Of a stretch of DNA of 64,000 bases, positions 11,420-22,650 are shown one piece after another (position 1 is the stretch's first letter; every line of letters begins with the position of its first letter). This DNA comes from Heterotrichella gracilis (taxonomy: Eukaryota; Sar; Xanthophyceae; Tribonematales; Xanthonemataceae), in assembly GCA_032358255.1 (NCBI GenBank), contig JAULBX010012211.1, forward strand, positions 40,067 through 104,066, given 5' to 3'. Made by a program: the position numbers and the translations under genes. A model generated the notes under the pieces. The model made no database searches. It was not told the origin of the DNA and worked only from the letters and a program-made list of their open reading frames with translations.

Positions 11420-12204
11420 CCTTCCCGATGCTCAAAAGCAGGAGGCAGACGAGAACCAACCTTTGTTGAACAAGCCCGAAATCCAAACTGCCCAAACCAC
11501 CAAGCAAGCGGTGAAGATACTGCCAACTCCAGTTGCACTCGTGACCACCCTTAGCTACTTACAAACGGTGCGTCTGCAACGCATCAGGCCGGTGTGTTTA
11601 AAGCAAAAGCCGAGACTCGCTAGCATAGGGGGCCCAGCCATCCACGCTGCGATTCAACGCAGAAAGTGGTTCTAGGAGGGTGTTCACAAGAACACTTCAC
11701 TAGTAGCCTACTCGGAAACGCAACACTGAAGTGCCTGTCGAGGAGGAGGTTGGCAGGAGGTTGCGGGTTCGTTTCGGATATGGCGGCCAATAAACTCGAA
11801 GAAAACAGTAATCCCGGGGATTTTGGGATCAAAACCCACATGTTGCAGATTACACGCGGTGTCGCTCGCAAAAGCGGGTTGGAAAATCTCAGCCCCTCGT
11901 GTGCTTCCTACTCGAAGGCTGCCTTTTCAAAGGCCTCTGCAAAGATTGCTGGATAGCATGCATCACATAGGGACCTATACGCCTCTGTCGTGGTGTTGAG
12001 ACGCTTCGTGCTTCGGTTTGCCGCTGGGTTGCACATAATATCGCTTTCATACCCCTGGGCGCCCACCTTACTTTTTGGGGCTGTAGCCTAATAATCCGTG
12101 CAACCGCAGCCATGTGTCTGGTGGTGTAGTTGCGAGGTGCAAGGAGAACCTGGCACACCCCTTGAAGCCGAGCCTCTGGTCGCCTGAAGGGGCAGCGCAC
12201 GCAG
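11420..12204. promoter_or_regulatory. Divergent promoter region, XRN2 / NF-YB
   Basis: This 785-bp spacer lies between two divergent start codons and must hold both 5' UTRs and promoters. A CCAAT pentamer lies at 11787-11791. A 96-codon open frame at 11666-11956 (+) has no recognisable domain. I see no clear TATA element. Confidence 0.5.
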
Positions 12205-12900
12205 ATGGCGGACCATGACGATGACGAGCGTGGGGGGCACTCAGTACGCGAGCAAGACAGGTTCCTCCCCATCGCCAACATCAGCAGGATTATGAAAAAG
12301 GCGCTGCCTGCCAACGCCAAGATCGCTAAGGACGCCAAAGAGACGGTGCAGGAGTGTGTCTCAGAGTTTATCAGCTTCATAACCAGCGAGTGAGTGGCTT
12401 GATTGGCAGCACCAGCAGTTAGCAGCATTCAAAATGCTGTTATGACTAGCCTTGCCTACCTGCATACCTGTCTTGCCTGCTAACTTTGCCTGCTGGACTG
12501 CTTGTCCGCCTGCTTGAACTAGCCTGTGCCTTGCACCACAGGGCAAGTGACAAGTGCCAACGAGAGAAGAGGAAAACCATCAACGGTGACGACCTGCTGT
12601 GGGCCATGACCACTCTGGGCTTTGAGGAGTATGTTGAGCCCTTGAAGGCATACCTTGCCAAGTACAGAGAGGTAGGTAGTTGCCACCAAGCCCTGTGCAT
12701 GGCCAATAGCACCTACCTGCAATAGTGATCAACGTCAGTAAATTGCATGCGCCTCTGGGCCAGTCTGCCCTTTATTAAAAAACTGGCTGTGCTCTTGTGC
12801 TAACGCATAGCTGGCTTGACAACACGTTGCTTGCTTGCAGAGTGAGAAGGCTGCGATGAAGAACCAGGGGAATGGGGACAAGGACGCTGCGTCCGGATAA
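12205..12900 (+). CDS. NFYB: Nuclear transcription factor Y subunit B (NF-YB/HAP3)
   Basis: Histone-fold subunit of the CCAAT-binding NF-Y trimer; it pairs with NF-YC, and NF-YA then joins. Exons 12205-12389, 12542-12671 and 12841-12900 have GT-AG borders and close in frame to 124 residues. The conserved core starts at [20 protein letters not shown] (about residues 15-34) and runs through [19 protein letters not shown], then [20 protein letters not shown] and [19 protein letters not shown], all diagnostic of HAP3. N- and C-terminal tails are very short, so the protein is little more than the domain. ATG at 12205 is chosen because it precedes the core by a short acidic MADHDDDE segment typical of the family. 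A TGTAA at 13515-13519 is a candidate poly(A) signal. Confidence 0.97.
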
Positions 12901-15806
12901 CTGTTGGGATCTGCAGAACTTTTTCTTTTTATTTCGTTTGTGTGGGTAGTGTACTGGCTTTCACCTAGGCAACTTGCCCACACTCTCATTCAGCCTTACG
13001 AATATGTACCGTATACTTTTGTGGCTGGTCTTTCAGTTTGCTGCCAACTGCAGCCATGGGTTGGGAGCTGGTCAGTAACACTTGAGGCGCTGTCTGGTAT
13101 CACACGTCTTGTCCTTTGGCTTTGAACTTGGCGCTGGTTAAAGGACGTGGCAGAGTATATGAAACTCTGCTGTGCCCCAGCTTTTGGACTGCGCTTGTCA
13201 GCAACCGTTTCCTGTGTTTTAGTCCCAAACCCTTGCGCCGCCAGGGGATGCCACTTCCTCCCCTTGTTTATTTGCCCAGCTATTGCGCTTTAGAGGCTGA
13301 GTCTCACAGTGGCGGTGAGGTATGCCCGCTGTTTTTAAAATTATGAGTGGTGTGTGGTCTGTGGTTGACTGTTATGTACACGTGCGCAACTAGTAAACGC
13401 AAGTGTATCCCCATTGCTACACTGTCACAGCGCACACCTTGCAGCACAAGTGGGCTTTCAGCCTTGTCCCTCAAGCTATTAATAATCAGGGTCAGTGGTC
13501 CTGCCTGATGTTGCTGTAACAAAATCATTGACAGTGTTGCTGCCCAGGCAATGGATGCTCCGGGGCTCGTGCTTCAGGTGCATCAAAGCATGTGCAATAC
13601 AACCTACATGCGCACGCTACACTGGGGACTGGGTGTATACATAGTGGACAGCCACCATTTGACAGTGCCTTGCCAGGTTCTCCAGTGTGGATCCTTTTGG
13701 CGGAGTGATGCCTTCATGACAGGTCTAAACCTGTTGGCATCAGCTGTATCTTCCACACTCACGTCACCAGTTTAACCCATGGGGTACTAAACATAAAGAA
13801 ACAAAACGCCTCCACACACGGCGGCGCACCACAAGTCCAGCATGGTCGAACAACAGAGACAGGCCAGGCAGCAACCAGTGGAATAAGGCGTGCCACTGTA
13901 AGGATAGCACTTGGCATAGCCCACTGGGTGATCGATTAATAAATGTCTCCGTTTGTCAGCATTGTAGGCTACAACCATTTACCATCATAGTAATTACTAA
14001 TACAGTGTAGTCTGGCCGTTGGTCATCAACTGGCACAAGGCACGCGTCACTATAAACGAAAATGGCAGCTTTGCCATTGCTACTGCGACTTGCCACTTCT
14101 GATAATACCTCACACTTGAAATAAAACTATCTGAATCAGAACACAGTCTGCTGAACATCAATAAACACAAATGCTGTGATTAATTAGTGTGGCAGCTTAG
14201 CATATGTATACACCAGCTGCCTGTTCCTGAAACACTCATAAATGCCTTGGGTACAAGTAATAAGTCCTGGATGAATGCACAGATTAATAAAACATCAAGG
14301 GTTGGTGGTGGGATCCGACAAGGCCAACCCGTCTAAAACTTTCCTAGTAAAGGCACAACAGTCACGGTTGCAAACTGCTTTTATCTGAGCCGAGGTATGC
14401 GCATACAACAGCACACTGTATGTTCTTGTATAAAAAACAATTCACCGCCAAAAGTCATGCTTTGCCTATTTCTTGCCAGTGCCACATTTATGGCCTAATA
14501 ACAGCGTTCTGCTTTACAGGTGCACTTTGTCCTAAGAATTCTTCCAAACTGTAAGCTAACGACTACCTTGTCCACTAGGTGTTAATATGCCAAGCAGCCT
14601 TTGTTCTGACCCATCATCGTCAGTGACTGTTGAAAACTACGGTAACTACTGCGTACAAAATGGTTGCTACCGACAACGATACGCAGCGCGCAATTGTGCT
14701 GACATTACCCCCGTGACGGTGCACACAAAGTCGCTTTAAACTGTTTATTCTCCTATACATCGTAGCAGTGACATAGATATGGACAAAGTTGACATCGTGA
14801 TGCCAAAAAATAGTCTGCACGTGGAATCGTCGGCAACTGCGATTGAGCGTGCTGCATGCAGTCCTTGTAAACGCCTGATAATGATTCCATCAAAGGGCAT
14901 AAAGAGTGATTCCAAAATCGTGAGTACCTTATTATAAAGTACCATGGTTGCAAGCCAAATATTAGCTCCATTGCCACGCCATGCTCCATTGGATAGGCAG
15001 CAATGAGGCTTGCATAGCATGAAAACAACCCACCAGCAACTTAGTGCTGCCAAGCTGGTAACCACTTGATCCAGCGCAATTTGCCACCCAAACTCGAGCC
15101 CATGACCATATCCACATAAAAGCAACATTATTCAATGAAGAGATGGATGAGGATTGCAGTTCAGGTTCACTACTCCATCACGCTCATTGAAACAATTGAT
15201 GCGGCCCCTCACTCAGTTCAAAAGCACTACTGGTTTGAAAGTCTTGTTGCAACAGGATACAATGACGCGACGGGAAGGCAACTAAACCCCATCCGCACAG
15301 AACACTCGATCTCTCACATATCTATCTACACGTCAAAGCAATTATGTTGGCTATAAGATACGTGACACTGCTTATGTCAGATATACCTTGAACATCCTCA
15401 CCATAGCCATCAGTTCCCAACCCCTTGCCCGTTGCAAACTCGTGTAGATCCCAACTCCACTCTATTGGCATAGCCATACGATCTTGGGGCTGGAGCGGTT
15501 TGTAGCCCGATCTCCCTCCCTCCCCCACGTACATGCTGCAATCATTGATGCCCCGCTCCAGGGTGCAAGGCATGGCACTCCCTTGATTGTGACCCCACCT
15601 CCTTGCATGGTCTTCAAGCTGAGGGGTGCCCCCCTGTCCTGCCTGGATCTCACCAACCAGGCGAGCCGAAAGGGCCATCATTAATCCTGGTCCAAAACGC
15701 ACAGGTCAGTAAAGATGGGCCAGTCCCTGGGGAGACAATCCCACTGACAGTGTTGCCCAGGCTGGATGCTCCCCAGTGTGCCCGTCACTGAAATGAAAGG
15801 CCCCCA
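12901..15806. other. Gene-poor convergent spacer
   Basis: This 2.9-kb stretch lies between the 3' ends of NF-YB (+) and the CCCH gene (-). Its first ~600 bp is probably NF-YB 3' UTR, up to TGTAA at 13515. The rest is AT-richer. Open frames up to 127 codons (for example 14745-15128 -) show no family features. It holds the CCCH tail echo (15669-15720). A short match, GTGTTGC then CCAGGC and GGATGCTCC, is shared between about 13542 and 15752. Confidence 0.5.
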
Positions 15807-15845
15807 TCATGCCTGGTCCAGATCGCAGAGGTCAGCAAAGATGGG
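15669..15845 (-). repeat. Decayed duplicate of the CCCH gene's final coding segment
   Basis: The last codons of the CCCH gene (15796-15845; [13 protein letters not shown] then stop) are repeated at 15669-15720 as WPIFTDLCVLDQD then stop. The match covers about 50 bp on the same strand, including the stop region. Confidence 0.8.
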
Positions 15846-15888
15846 CAGCCTGCGCATGTTGTCAGACACACACCTCCTCACAGCCTGC

Positions 15889-15920
<32 letters not shown>

Positions 15921-18900
15921 ATGATGCTGGGCCAGGTGAAAACCCCCCATTAGGGTTTGAGCCTGGATGCTCCTTATTGGTCCCTCGCTGCCATCTCCCT
16001 GCCAGAACATGGAGGAGGGTGCGGAGGGGGTGGGGGGGAGGCCGCCGGAGGGGCGGGCGTGGGGAGGGCTCCTGTTGCCCATGGCGCTGGAAAGGGAGGG
16101 TGGCGCAGAGGACTCCAGTGATTGGAAGGGGGGGCGCTCAGAGATGGATGAGAGCATGGGGGAGCCAGGAGGGGTGGGGCGGGGGGAGGCGGGCGCACTG
16201 GGGTTGGGGCTGGAGCGCTGGGACACCTGGTGATGGTGAAAAATGGAAGGTGGTGAGAAATTTTGACAGAGGGAAACGCTGGGAATCTGCTACCTTTACC
16301 AACAGCACGGCTTGCACGGCTTGCCTGGCAGGTGTGCCACCGCCTCCATACCCATACCATTACAAAGGTACAGCATGGCACAGTTAGGCAGCGCAAGGAT
16401 GAAAACGTTTCATGTACATGTTCTGCTTTACGCTAACTTAATGTTTACCAGGGGTGCAGCTAGGCAGTGCATCCATTAACATATTTGTACTTTACAAACG
16501 AGGCCAACTTAGCATGTATGTTACATGTTTATTGATGGGGCATGTGACTACCGCATATATTACACACAAAACTGACCTGTTCTACGTGGTTCCTCTCTGC
16601 CTGGCCCAATGACCCCAATGTGGTTGTGTAATGGATAAATCGGCAGCGACGCCCGTAGGGGCAGGTGCCGGTAGTGGCAAAGGTGCGACAGATCTGCAGG
16701 ACGAGAAAAAATGTAGGTGAGGTTTCAGATTGTTGGATTGATAGTAGCAAGCAAAACCGACCACTACACGTAAATGTGCAACGCTGGGCAGCTGCATATG
16801 TGAACAATACATTTTGCCTGTATATAACTGCTCCCATTAGCACGACACTTCAGCTGTTTACACCAAGTCCAATGTTATACACCATGTCCAGGCCTGTGCA
16901 GCACAATATGGCCGCATATGTACAACGTTCATTGCATGCTCCAGAGTATTGTCACAGAACTGTCAACTAATCATGCAATCTGCACCATGACTGGAAGCCG
17001 ACTGTAATCCTCCACAGATGACACAGGCCTGCATGCGTATGAGTATGTGCATGCGCCTCACCTCTGTCTTGTACTTTGGGTGGCGCTGCACTGGCCTCAT
17101 CTCATCCATCCCATGCGCAAACTGGCACTTGGCACCGTAGCGGCAGGTGCCAGTCTCCTCCCAAGACCGACACAGCTCAGTCTGCAAGGGCGGAGAGACA
17201 GGTGTCAAGGGGAGGAATAGGTGTCAAGGGTCAAGGTGCATCACTACATACGCTGAGCTGGAGACTCATGCCATGTTGAGAGCTAGGCTTGGGCCGAAAA
17301 CGATAAGGATTTAAGTTTCTATGAAGGTGATGACTTGACATGGGTATGGCGCAATATAATTTCACATTTGTAGGCCCTTAGCTGCTAGTTTAGACTTTCG
17401 ACGGGCAAAGGGGCATAGCGTGTGGCTCTTGAAAGCGGGTGCATCCACTCTGTCACACATGCACCAACCACTGCAATGCATTCCACGTGCCTTGATGAAA
17501 CGGACTTAGCACAGTGACAGCAAAAGCTTAGGTGGTGCACACGGTGCATACATGACTGCTATTTTGACTGTGTTACTGGAACGTATAACAGAAACCATCA
17601 ATACAAACTGGACCTTGTGAATTCCTTAAAACTGCATGTACACTTGCACTGGCCTTTAACAAGTCTACGCAGGCCAGCACACTTGCATCACCCATCACAA
17701 CTTCGTAGCATTGTTATAATGCATACTGTGGATAGCATGGGTGTTCAGATGAGTGCTATTTGGTCAACCTGGCTCTGACAGGCTTCATGGCTATTTTTCA
17801 AGACTTTCCTAGGCATGCTTATAGCCAGGTCACATCACCCAACAAGGTGTGCATGATGTGGCCCCCACCCAGGTAGCTTCAAGTAGTGCGATGCGCAGTG
17901 GCACGCATGTCGTAGTGAAGCCTCAAGGTGTGCATGGCCAATTATACTGCTGCTACTCAGATCTGACTGGACCTACCACAGCAAGACAGGGCCCAGCTGA
18001 CGTGAAAAGTAGGCCGCCATCGTGGACAGACTTCGTTTGGTAAAACTTGATTTGTCAACCATGTCTTACTACTTTCATGTCAGTTGTGACCAGTCTTGCA
18101 GGGATGGGCCCATGCCAGCTCAAAGTAATAGCGGCAGTATGATCGGTCACACAACCTTGTTGGGCCCTGTGATGTGACCATCTATATAGAAAATTATTAT
18201 CCAGGCACAGCACATCGCCAACAAGGTGTGCGTGACCAAACATACTGCTGCTGTTCCTTTAATACCCCTCTCAACCCTGCCACCGTCGGGGCCTGCTTGG
18301 AAACCCCTGCCACACCACCTACGGTAAAGCGCGCTGTAGATCTAATAGGCACCATACACATGCCTCCATAAACTCTGTGAGTCCCCTTGCCTTGCATTAC
18401 CAAGCTATTGCACAAGCACTTGAAATGGAAGGTAATGTTGAGCGCAAGCCTTATGACAATCTCAAAGAAATATACTGCCACGGCCCGCTGCAGGAGGTGA
18501 GGATTGGCCAACCCTAACCCAAACCCTGAACCCTAGCCACCCATTGCAAGAGATGGAGGGTTGGCTAAACAGGCACTAGTAGGAGATTCTTCAAAACAGT
18601 GCCACTACCAGGGCCTGCCTATCCAGCCTGCCACCTTCTGGATGGGTGTTTAAAATTAGGGTTCGGGGTTTGGTTGGCCAATCTGGAAAGGGTGATGTCT
18701 TTCCTGTGAACATTCCACCCCCAAACCAACATGCCCTGCAGGGCTCCAATAGAAGGGTGCAATTTATCCCATGCTTATGAATAGACTCTGGGCAAGCAGT
18801 CCTGAGGTATGCACGAGCATAATATTGGACATTCCACTCACGCGTGGCTTTACATCCCTACCACTATGCCATGACGAGTGCCTTTATACAGGATTGCTGG

Positions 18901-20677
18901 ACCAGTGCGCTGGTCTAAAGTTCAAGATCTAGGGTTTTAGGGTTTAGGAATTGATTGAAATTTAATCTGGTGGAAGTATCTCCCTACCTTGTAGAGTGCG
19001 TTGTTTGTGGGGCCAGTGCCCCCTTGCTTCCCCAGGGGAAGAGCCACACCCGCTCGAGGGGAGGGCGGCGCAGACTCATACTCCCGTGCGCCCGCCTGAG
19101 GCAAGGATTGGCCTGTGGCCGCCAGCAAGCTCTCCATCCCCAGCAGCGCCAGCAGCTGCGACACATTCCCCCCCACCATGCGTTGACTCCCAGCCTGGTT
19201 CAGCAGATGCTGCTTCAGTGTGGACGACTGCACCTGGAAGTTGAACCCTTCCCCAGGGTTCTGCCCACCGCCATTGCTTCCATGCTGGTGCTCCAAGTCG
19301 CCGTTGGGAAACAGGCTGGAGCGGCCATTGGCACGCATGAGGGCGCCGTTTTGATACCCGGCTGTGAAGGACCCATTTGGGGAAGAAGAGAGGCTGTCCA
19401 GGGGGGATACTGGGGCGGAGAACGCAAAGCTGGAGCTGCGGTCCAGACCAAAGTTGGGGGGCAGGGTGTGGCGCCTGCGGTGGTGCCATGCCAGCTCTGC
19501 ATCCTGCTGCTGGTTGAGGTCAAGGAAGTCGACGTAGCGGTCCTGCACGGCATACATAAAATTAGACAGGAGATAACGCCCAGCCTGGGACAAATCCTGA
19601 TGTAAAACCCTGCACCCTGCACCCTAAACCAACATTTATTCAAAAGCAATTTATTGTGTTCCAGCAGTACAGTATTGCTACAACGCATGCAGGTACCGGG
19701 GGTACATACTGGCAGTACTTCAACAGGCGGATTAGTAAAAGAAAGCGAGTTGGCGGCAAGGTAAACAACGTCCTCCTGTCCAGTACACCAAATGAAACCT
19801 ACCTGCTTGCCAAAGGTTGGTGTGCGTTGGTCACCAAAGCCCTCCATGCTATCAATGCTCAGCAGGCTGTCACCCAGGGGCAGTGGGTCACTTCCCAGGT
19901 AGCTGTTGGGACTCTGGGGGGAATCAACTGGATGGTGGGCACCGCCAGCACCCTGCAGCCAATCAACAGGTGTTTAGGGCTTTGGAGTCTTAGTCTAGGG
20001 TTTATGCCCATTCAAGTCAGCCACTGTTCCACTGGTAAGAAGAAGAATCGTGATGATATTGAAGGTTCTAGCAGCAGTGCATGAACGCTTGCGTTGCTTG
20101 GGACCACACCACCAGGTGCCAAGGAAAAGTGGCTGTGCAAGACTCGAGCACCATGCAAGTCGAGTTTTGGAAAACCAGGCCTTGGGCATGGCGTGCAGAC
20201 CCCGAACCGGGTGTCTGTCACATGCTGCTACAGCGCGCCTCAAATGTATGGCGCACTGCCAGGGGCCATTATAGCAATCCATGCCATGCATGGACTCTCC
20301 ACAACTCAGTGACAGCATGCTGTTGAACAGAAAAAAATCCATGTTCCATGCACACATACCTGATCAAAGCGCGCATGGAGCGCCTCCAAGGTTTGATCCA
20401 GGCTGGGTGTCACACCGTTCTGACCTTGCCCCCCCATGCTCCTTGATCCAGCAGCCATGCCCCCATCGTGGCATTGCTGGCGTTTCTCCCTTGGCGGCAG
20501 CATGGCAGTGTATGGTGTAATGCAATCGCCGATGCTGACTGCCCTCTCAAACATGGCAGGGGAGATGGTTGGATAGGCAGATGACTGGGGTGGCTGTGAG
20601 GGGGTTGGGGAGCTCCTGTCCAAGCGGCTTTCAAGGGAGCCCCAGTCCGAAGGCTGGGCTGTGCACACCTCTTGCAT
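15807..20677 (-). CDS. Tandem CCCH zinc-finger protein (ZFP36/TIS11-like)
   Basis: Probable RNA-binding regulator of mRNA stability. Six exons are read: 20677-about 20362, about 19953-19803, 19542-18988, 17181-17062, 16693-about 16577 and about 16229-15807. Exons 4 and 5 each hold one finger: [20 protein letters not shown] and [20 protein letters not shown], both C-x8-C-x5-C-x3-H. They are joined by 18 residues, with the TIS11 lead-in YKTELC and KYKTEIC; this spacing is that of animal and yeast ZFP36/TIS11 proteins that bind AU-rich elements. The first half is Ser/Pro/Gly-rich and disordered. The tail has 5 His and 9 Gln in a row from trinucleotide repeats. Intron 3 is 1.8 kb and repeat-filled. 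The start at 20677 is the first ATG of the open frame; an upstream exon cannot be excluded. Confidence 0.9.
15885..15926 (-). repeat. Coding trinucleotide repeat (poly-Gln / poly-His)
   Basis: A CTG run (CAG on the coding strand) followed by five ATG units (CAT on the coding strand) encodes the Gln and His homopolymers near the C-terminus of the CCCH protein. Confidence 0.95.
17843..18262. repeat. Dispersed direct and inverted repeat family in CCCH intron 3
   Basis: CAAGGTGTGC-type units followed by CATACTGCTGCT-like sequence occur at about 17845, 17925 and 18214 on +, and inverted at about 18118-18168 (GCGGCAGTATGATCGGTCAC then CAACCTTGTTGG). The inverted copy and the 18214 copy could pair into a stem of about 45 bp with a loop of about 45 nt. 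No coding signal is seen. Confidence 0.65.
18481..18960. repeat. Telomere-like motifs in CCCH intron 3
   Basis: Degenerate CCCTAACCCAAACCCTGAACCCTA (about 18510-18535) and CTAGGGTTTTAGGGTTTAGG (18931-18950) flank short repeats of a GGTTGGCCAA/GGTTGGCTAA motif, just before the exon ending at 18988. Confidence 0.6.
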
Positions 20678-22547
20678 TATGCTGAGAAGTTTCTGGCGTA
20701 CCTCTGGCTTGGTTTTGACTTCTGGCAGGGCTTGTGGTGCTGCACTGCTGCTGACAAGGCCTCAGGCCCCTGGGCTGATAACCTGATATAAGACTGAGTC
20801 CGGGTCAACCCACAAAATGAACTGTGGCTTGTGTGCCACAGCCCGGTGGTTGATTGGAGATGCCTGACAGCGCCGACCACTATTAAAATTGCAAATGGGA
20901 ATGGCGTAAGCCCTCTCAGCAGGACTGCTGCACTGGCAAAATCTCGAGGCACTATTTTCGAAATTCTGGCAGATAGCAAGCGGCTGAAAGTATCCACCCA
21001 CAGACTCGTTCAGACGCAACGCAGCTGTCTGCAATAGATAGACGTACTGCCGTGAACGGCTCGTTGTCAATAGGCTTTCAAGTGAGCTTGCCGGCACAGG
21101 CGTGATGGGCACTGCGGTGACAGTGCAATGCCGTAATCCCTCTACACAACGGAAGGATGCGCTTCTATAAATATCCGAGCAAGGTACCCACTTTGCGATG
21201 GCTCAGTTTTTCTGCGTTTGTGAAGCCTGCGCAGGAGACGTGCTTTTGCTTTTATCCGCTGTCAACTTTGGGACGGCTGCAGCCTCAAGATCGAGGACCC
21301 AAAAGCGTGCATCATCCCTATCGTCCTGTGTCGCGCAGCTTCTCCACACCAATGCAGTATTCACGTCCCAAAAGGAAATGTGGGCCGTAGCTGCTGTAAA
21401 TAGCCACTTTAGGTGGGCAACAATCCCGCCTCTATCTTACGTCCGCCGACGAATTGACGTCACGAGGGAACTCAACAAAACCCTTGCACGTGCGATTTAC
21501 AGCATGGAGGTAGCAGCATGGTAGCTGAGCTGCAATGCTGCCGGTGGGCGCACGAAATCGATCACAAGCCTGCGTGCGGACCAGCCCAAAACACTCACCT
21601 CCCAGCAGGAAGCTGAAGAGCGTCCGTGCTTTTGTGTCATTACCTCATCTACCTCTGCACGTCGACAACGTCAGCATCTGTCACACCACGACACAACGTC
21701 AGGTGATGCATGGGGGGAAGGGGTCCAACGACCCTCTCTCCCCTGTCAAACGCCAATCTACTCCCCCAAAGGGCTCCAGCCTCACTCGGCACTTTTCTCA
21801 GAGTGGGCAGCTGAAACCCAGTTTGCCCAGCACACTGTGGCACATATCACCACCAGCCCATTGCACATGATGGTCCATTGAAAAGCACCATAGGTCCTCT
21901 GGAAGATCACCAGGCTGCCACCGTTGACGGTGCCAATTTTTAGTGTGGTCACAGCCAACGGCCTTTGATGAACCACCATGCCATGCTCCAATTGGGTACA
22001 CGACTGCACACACAGGCTACTGGAATGTGTGGCACTACCGTATGTCAACCAATCCCCGTCGCATTGCCCAAAAAAATGCTGCTGCATCAAATATTACTTC
22101 ATGGCATGGCATTGCGCAATTCCCCAGTGCAAGCTACACCCTTCCCTGATTCAGACTGCTGCTTCTATCATGGTATTAACTGTACTCCAAAGTTTCGTTT
22201 TTTCAAACGATTCAGACTGACTATGTAATTCAAACTTGGAAATGCAAGACTACACTGCAACCATGACCATTATTTATCAGTGCCTTTTAGCTCGACGTTG
22301 ACTTGACTACCATACAGGTCAGAGGAAAAACTAGCTCACCAGAACTGCATGATGACCAGCAATAATATCCTCCACTTTAGGGCAGGCAGAGCCAATGGCA
22401 TCTGATTCAGCCTACGATTACCATGAATGTGGCAAAATGAACTGTGCCAACATTGTATCCTGATAGCCGCAGCATGCTTTGCATCAGCACACACACACTC
22501 TAAAAGCAATTCCTGAAAGCATTTCCCGTCTTGCCCACTGGGGCGGG

Positions 22548-22582
<35 letters not shown>

Positions 22583-22650
22583 NNNNNNNNNNCACCCCCC
22601 CCCCCCCCCCCCCCCTCCCTTTGAGGAAACCCTCCCTGCCCACCCAAACC
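20678..22650. other. Spacer between CCCH start and UPL1 stop
   Basis: This 2-kb stretch is the CCCH promoter and 5' UTR on the left and the UPL1 3' UTR on the right; both genes run on the minus strand. Open frames of about 100 codons on either strand (for example 21198-21524 + and 21782-22090 -) have no recognisable motifs. I see no further gene. Confidence 0.5.
22548..22613. other. Assembly gap in G/C homopolymers
   Basis: A long G run is followed by ten N (22583-22592), then a C run. It lies about 40 bp beyond the UPL1 stop, in its 3' UTR. The switch from poly-G to poly-C suggests a hairpin-forming or misassembled homopolymer; ten N is likely a placeholder length. Confidence 0.95.

Noticed and set aside
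11666-11956. 96-codon frame upstream of NF-YB
   Set aside because: It could be an upstream ORF or an antisense leader, but nothing in its sequence supports a gene.
14640-15130. Overlapping 127- and 91-codon minus-strand frames
   Set aside because: No homology features; the spacer composition is non-coding and neither frame has plausible splice partners.
15885-15926. CRISPR-like or satellite array
   Set aside because: It is a simple trinucleotide repeat in coding frame (Gln/His); no spacer structure anywhere in the window resembles CRISPR.
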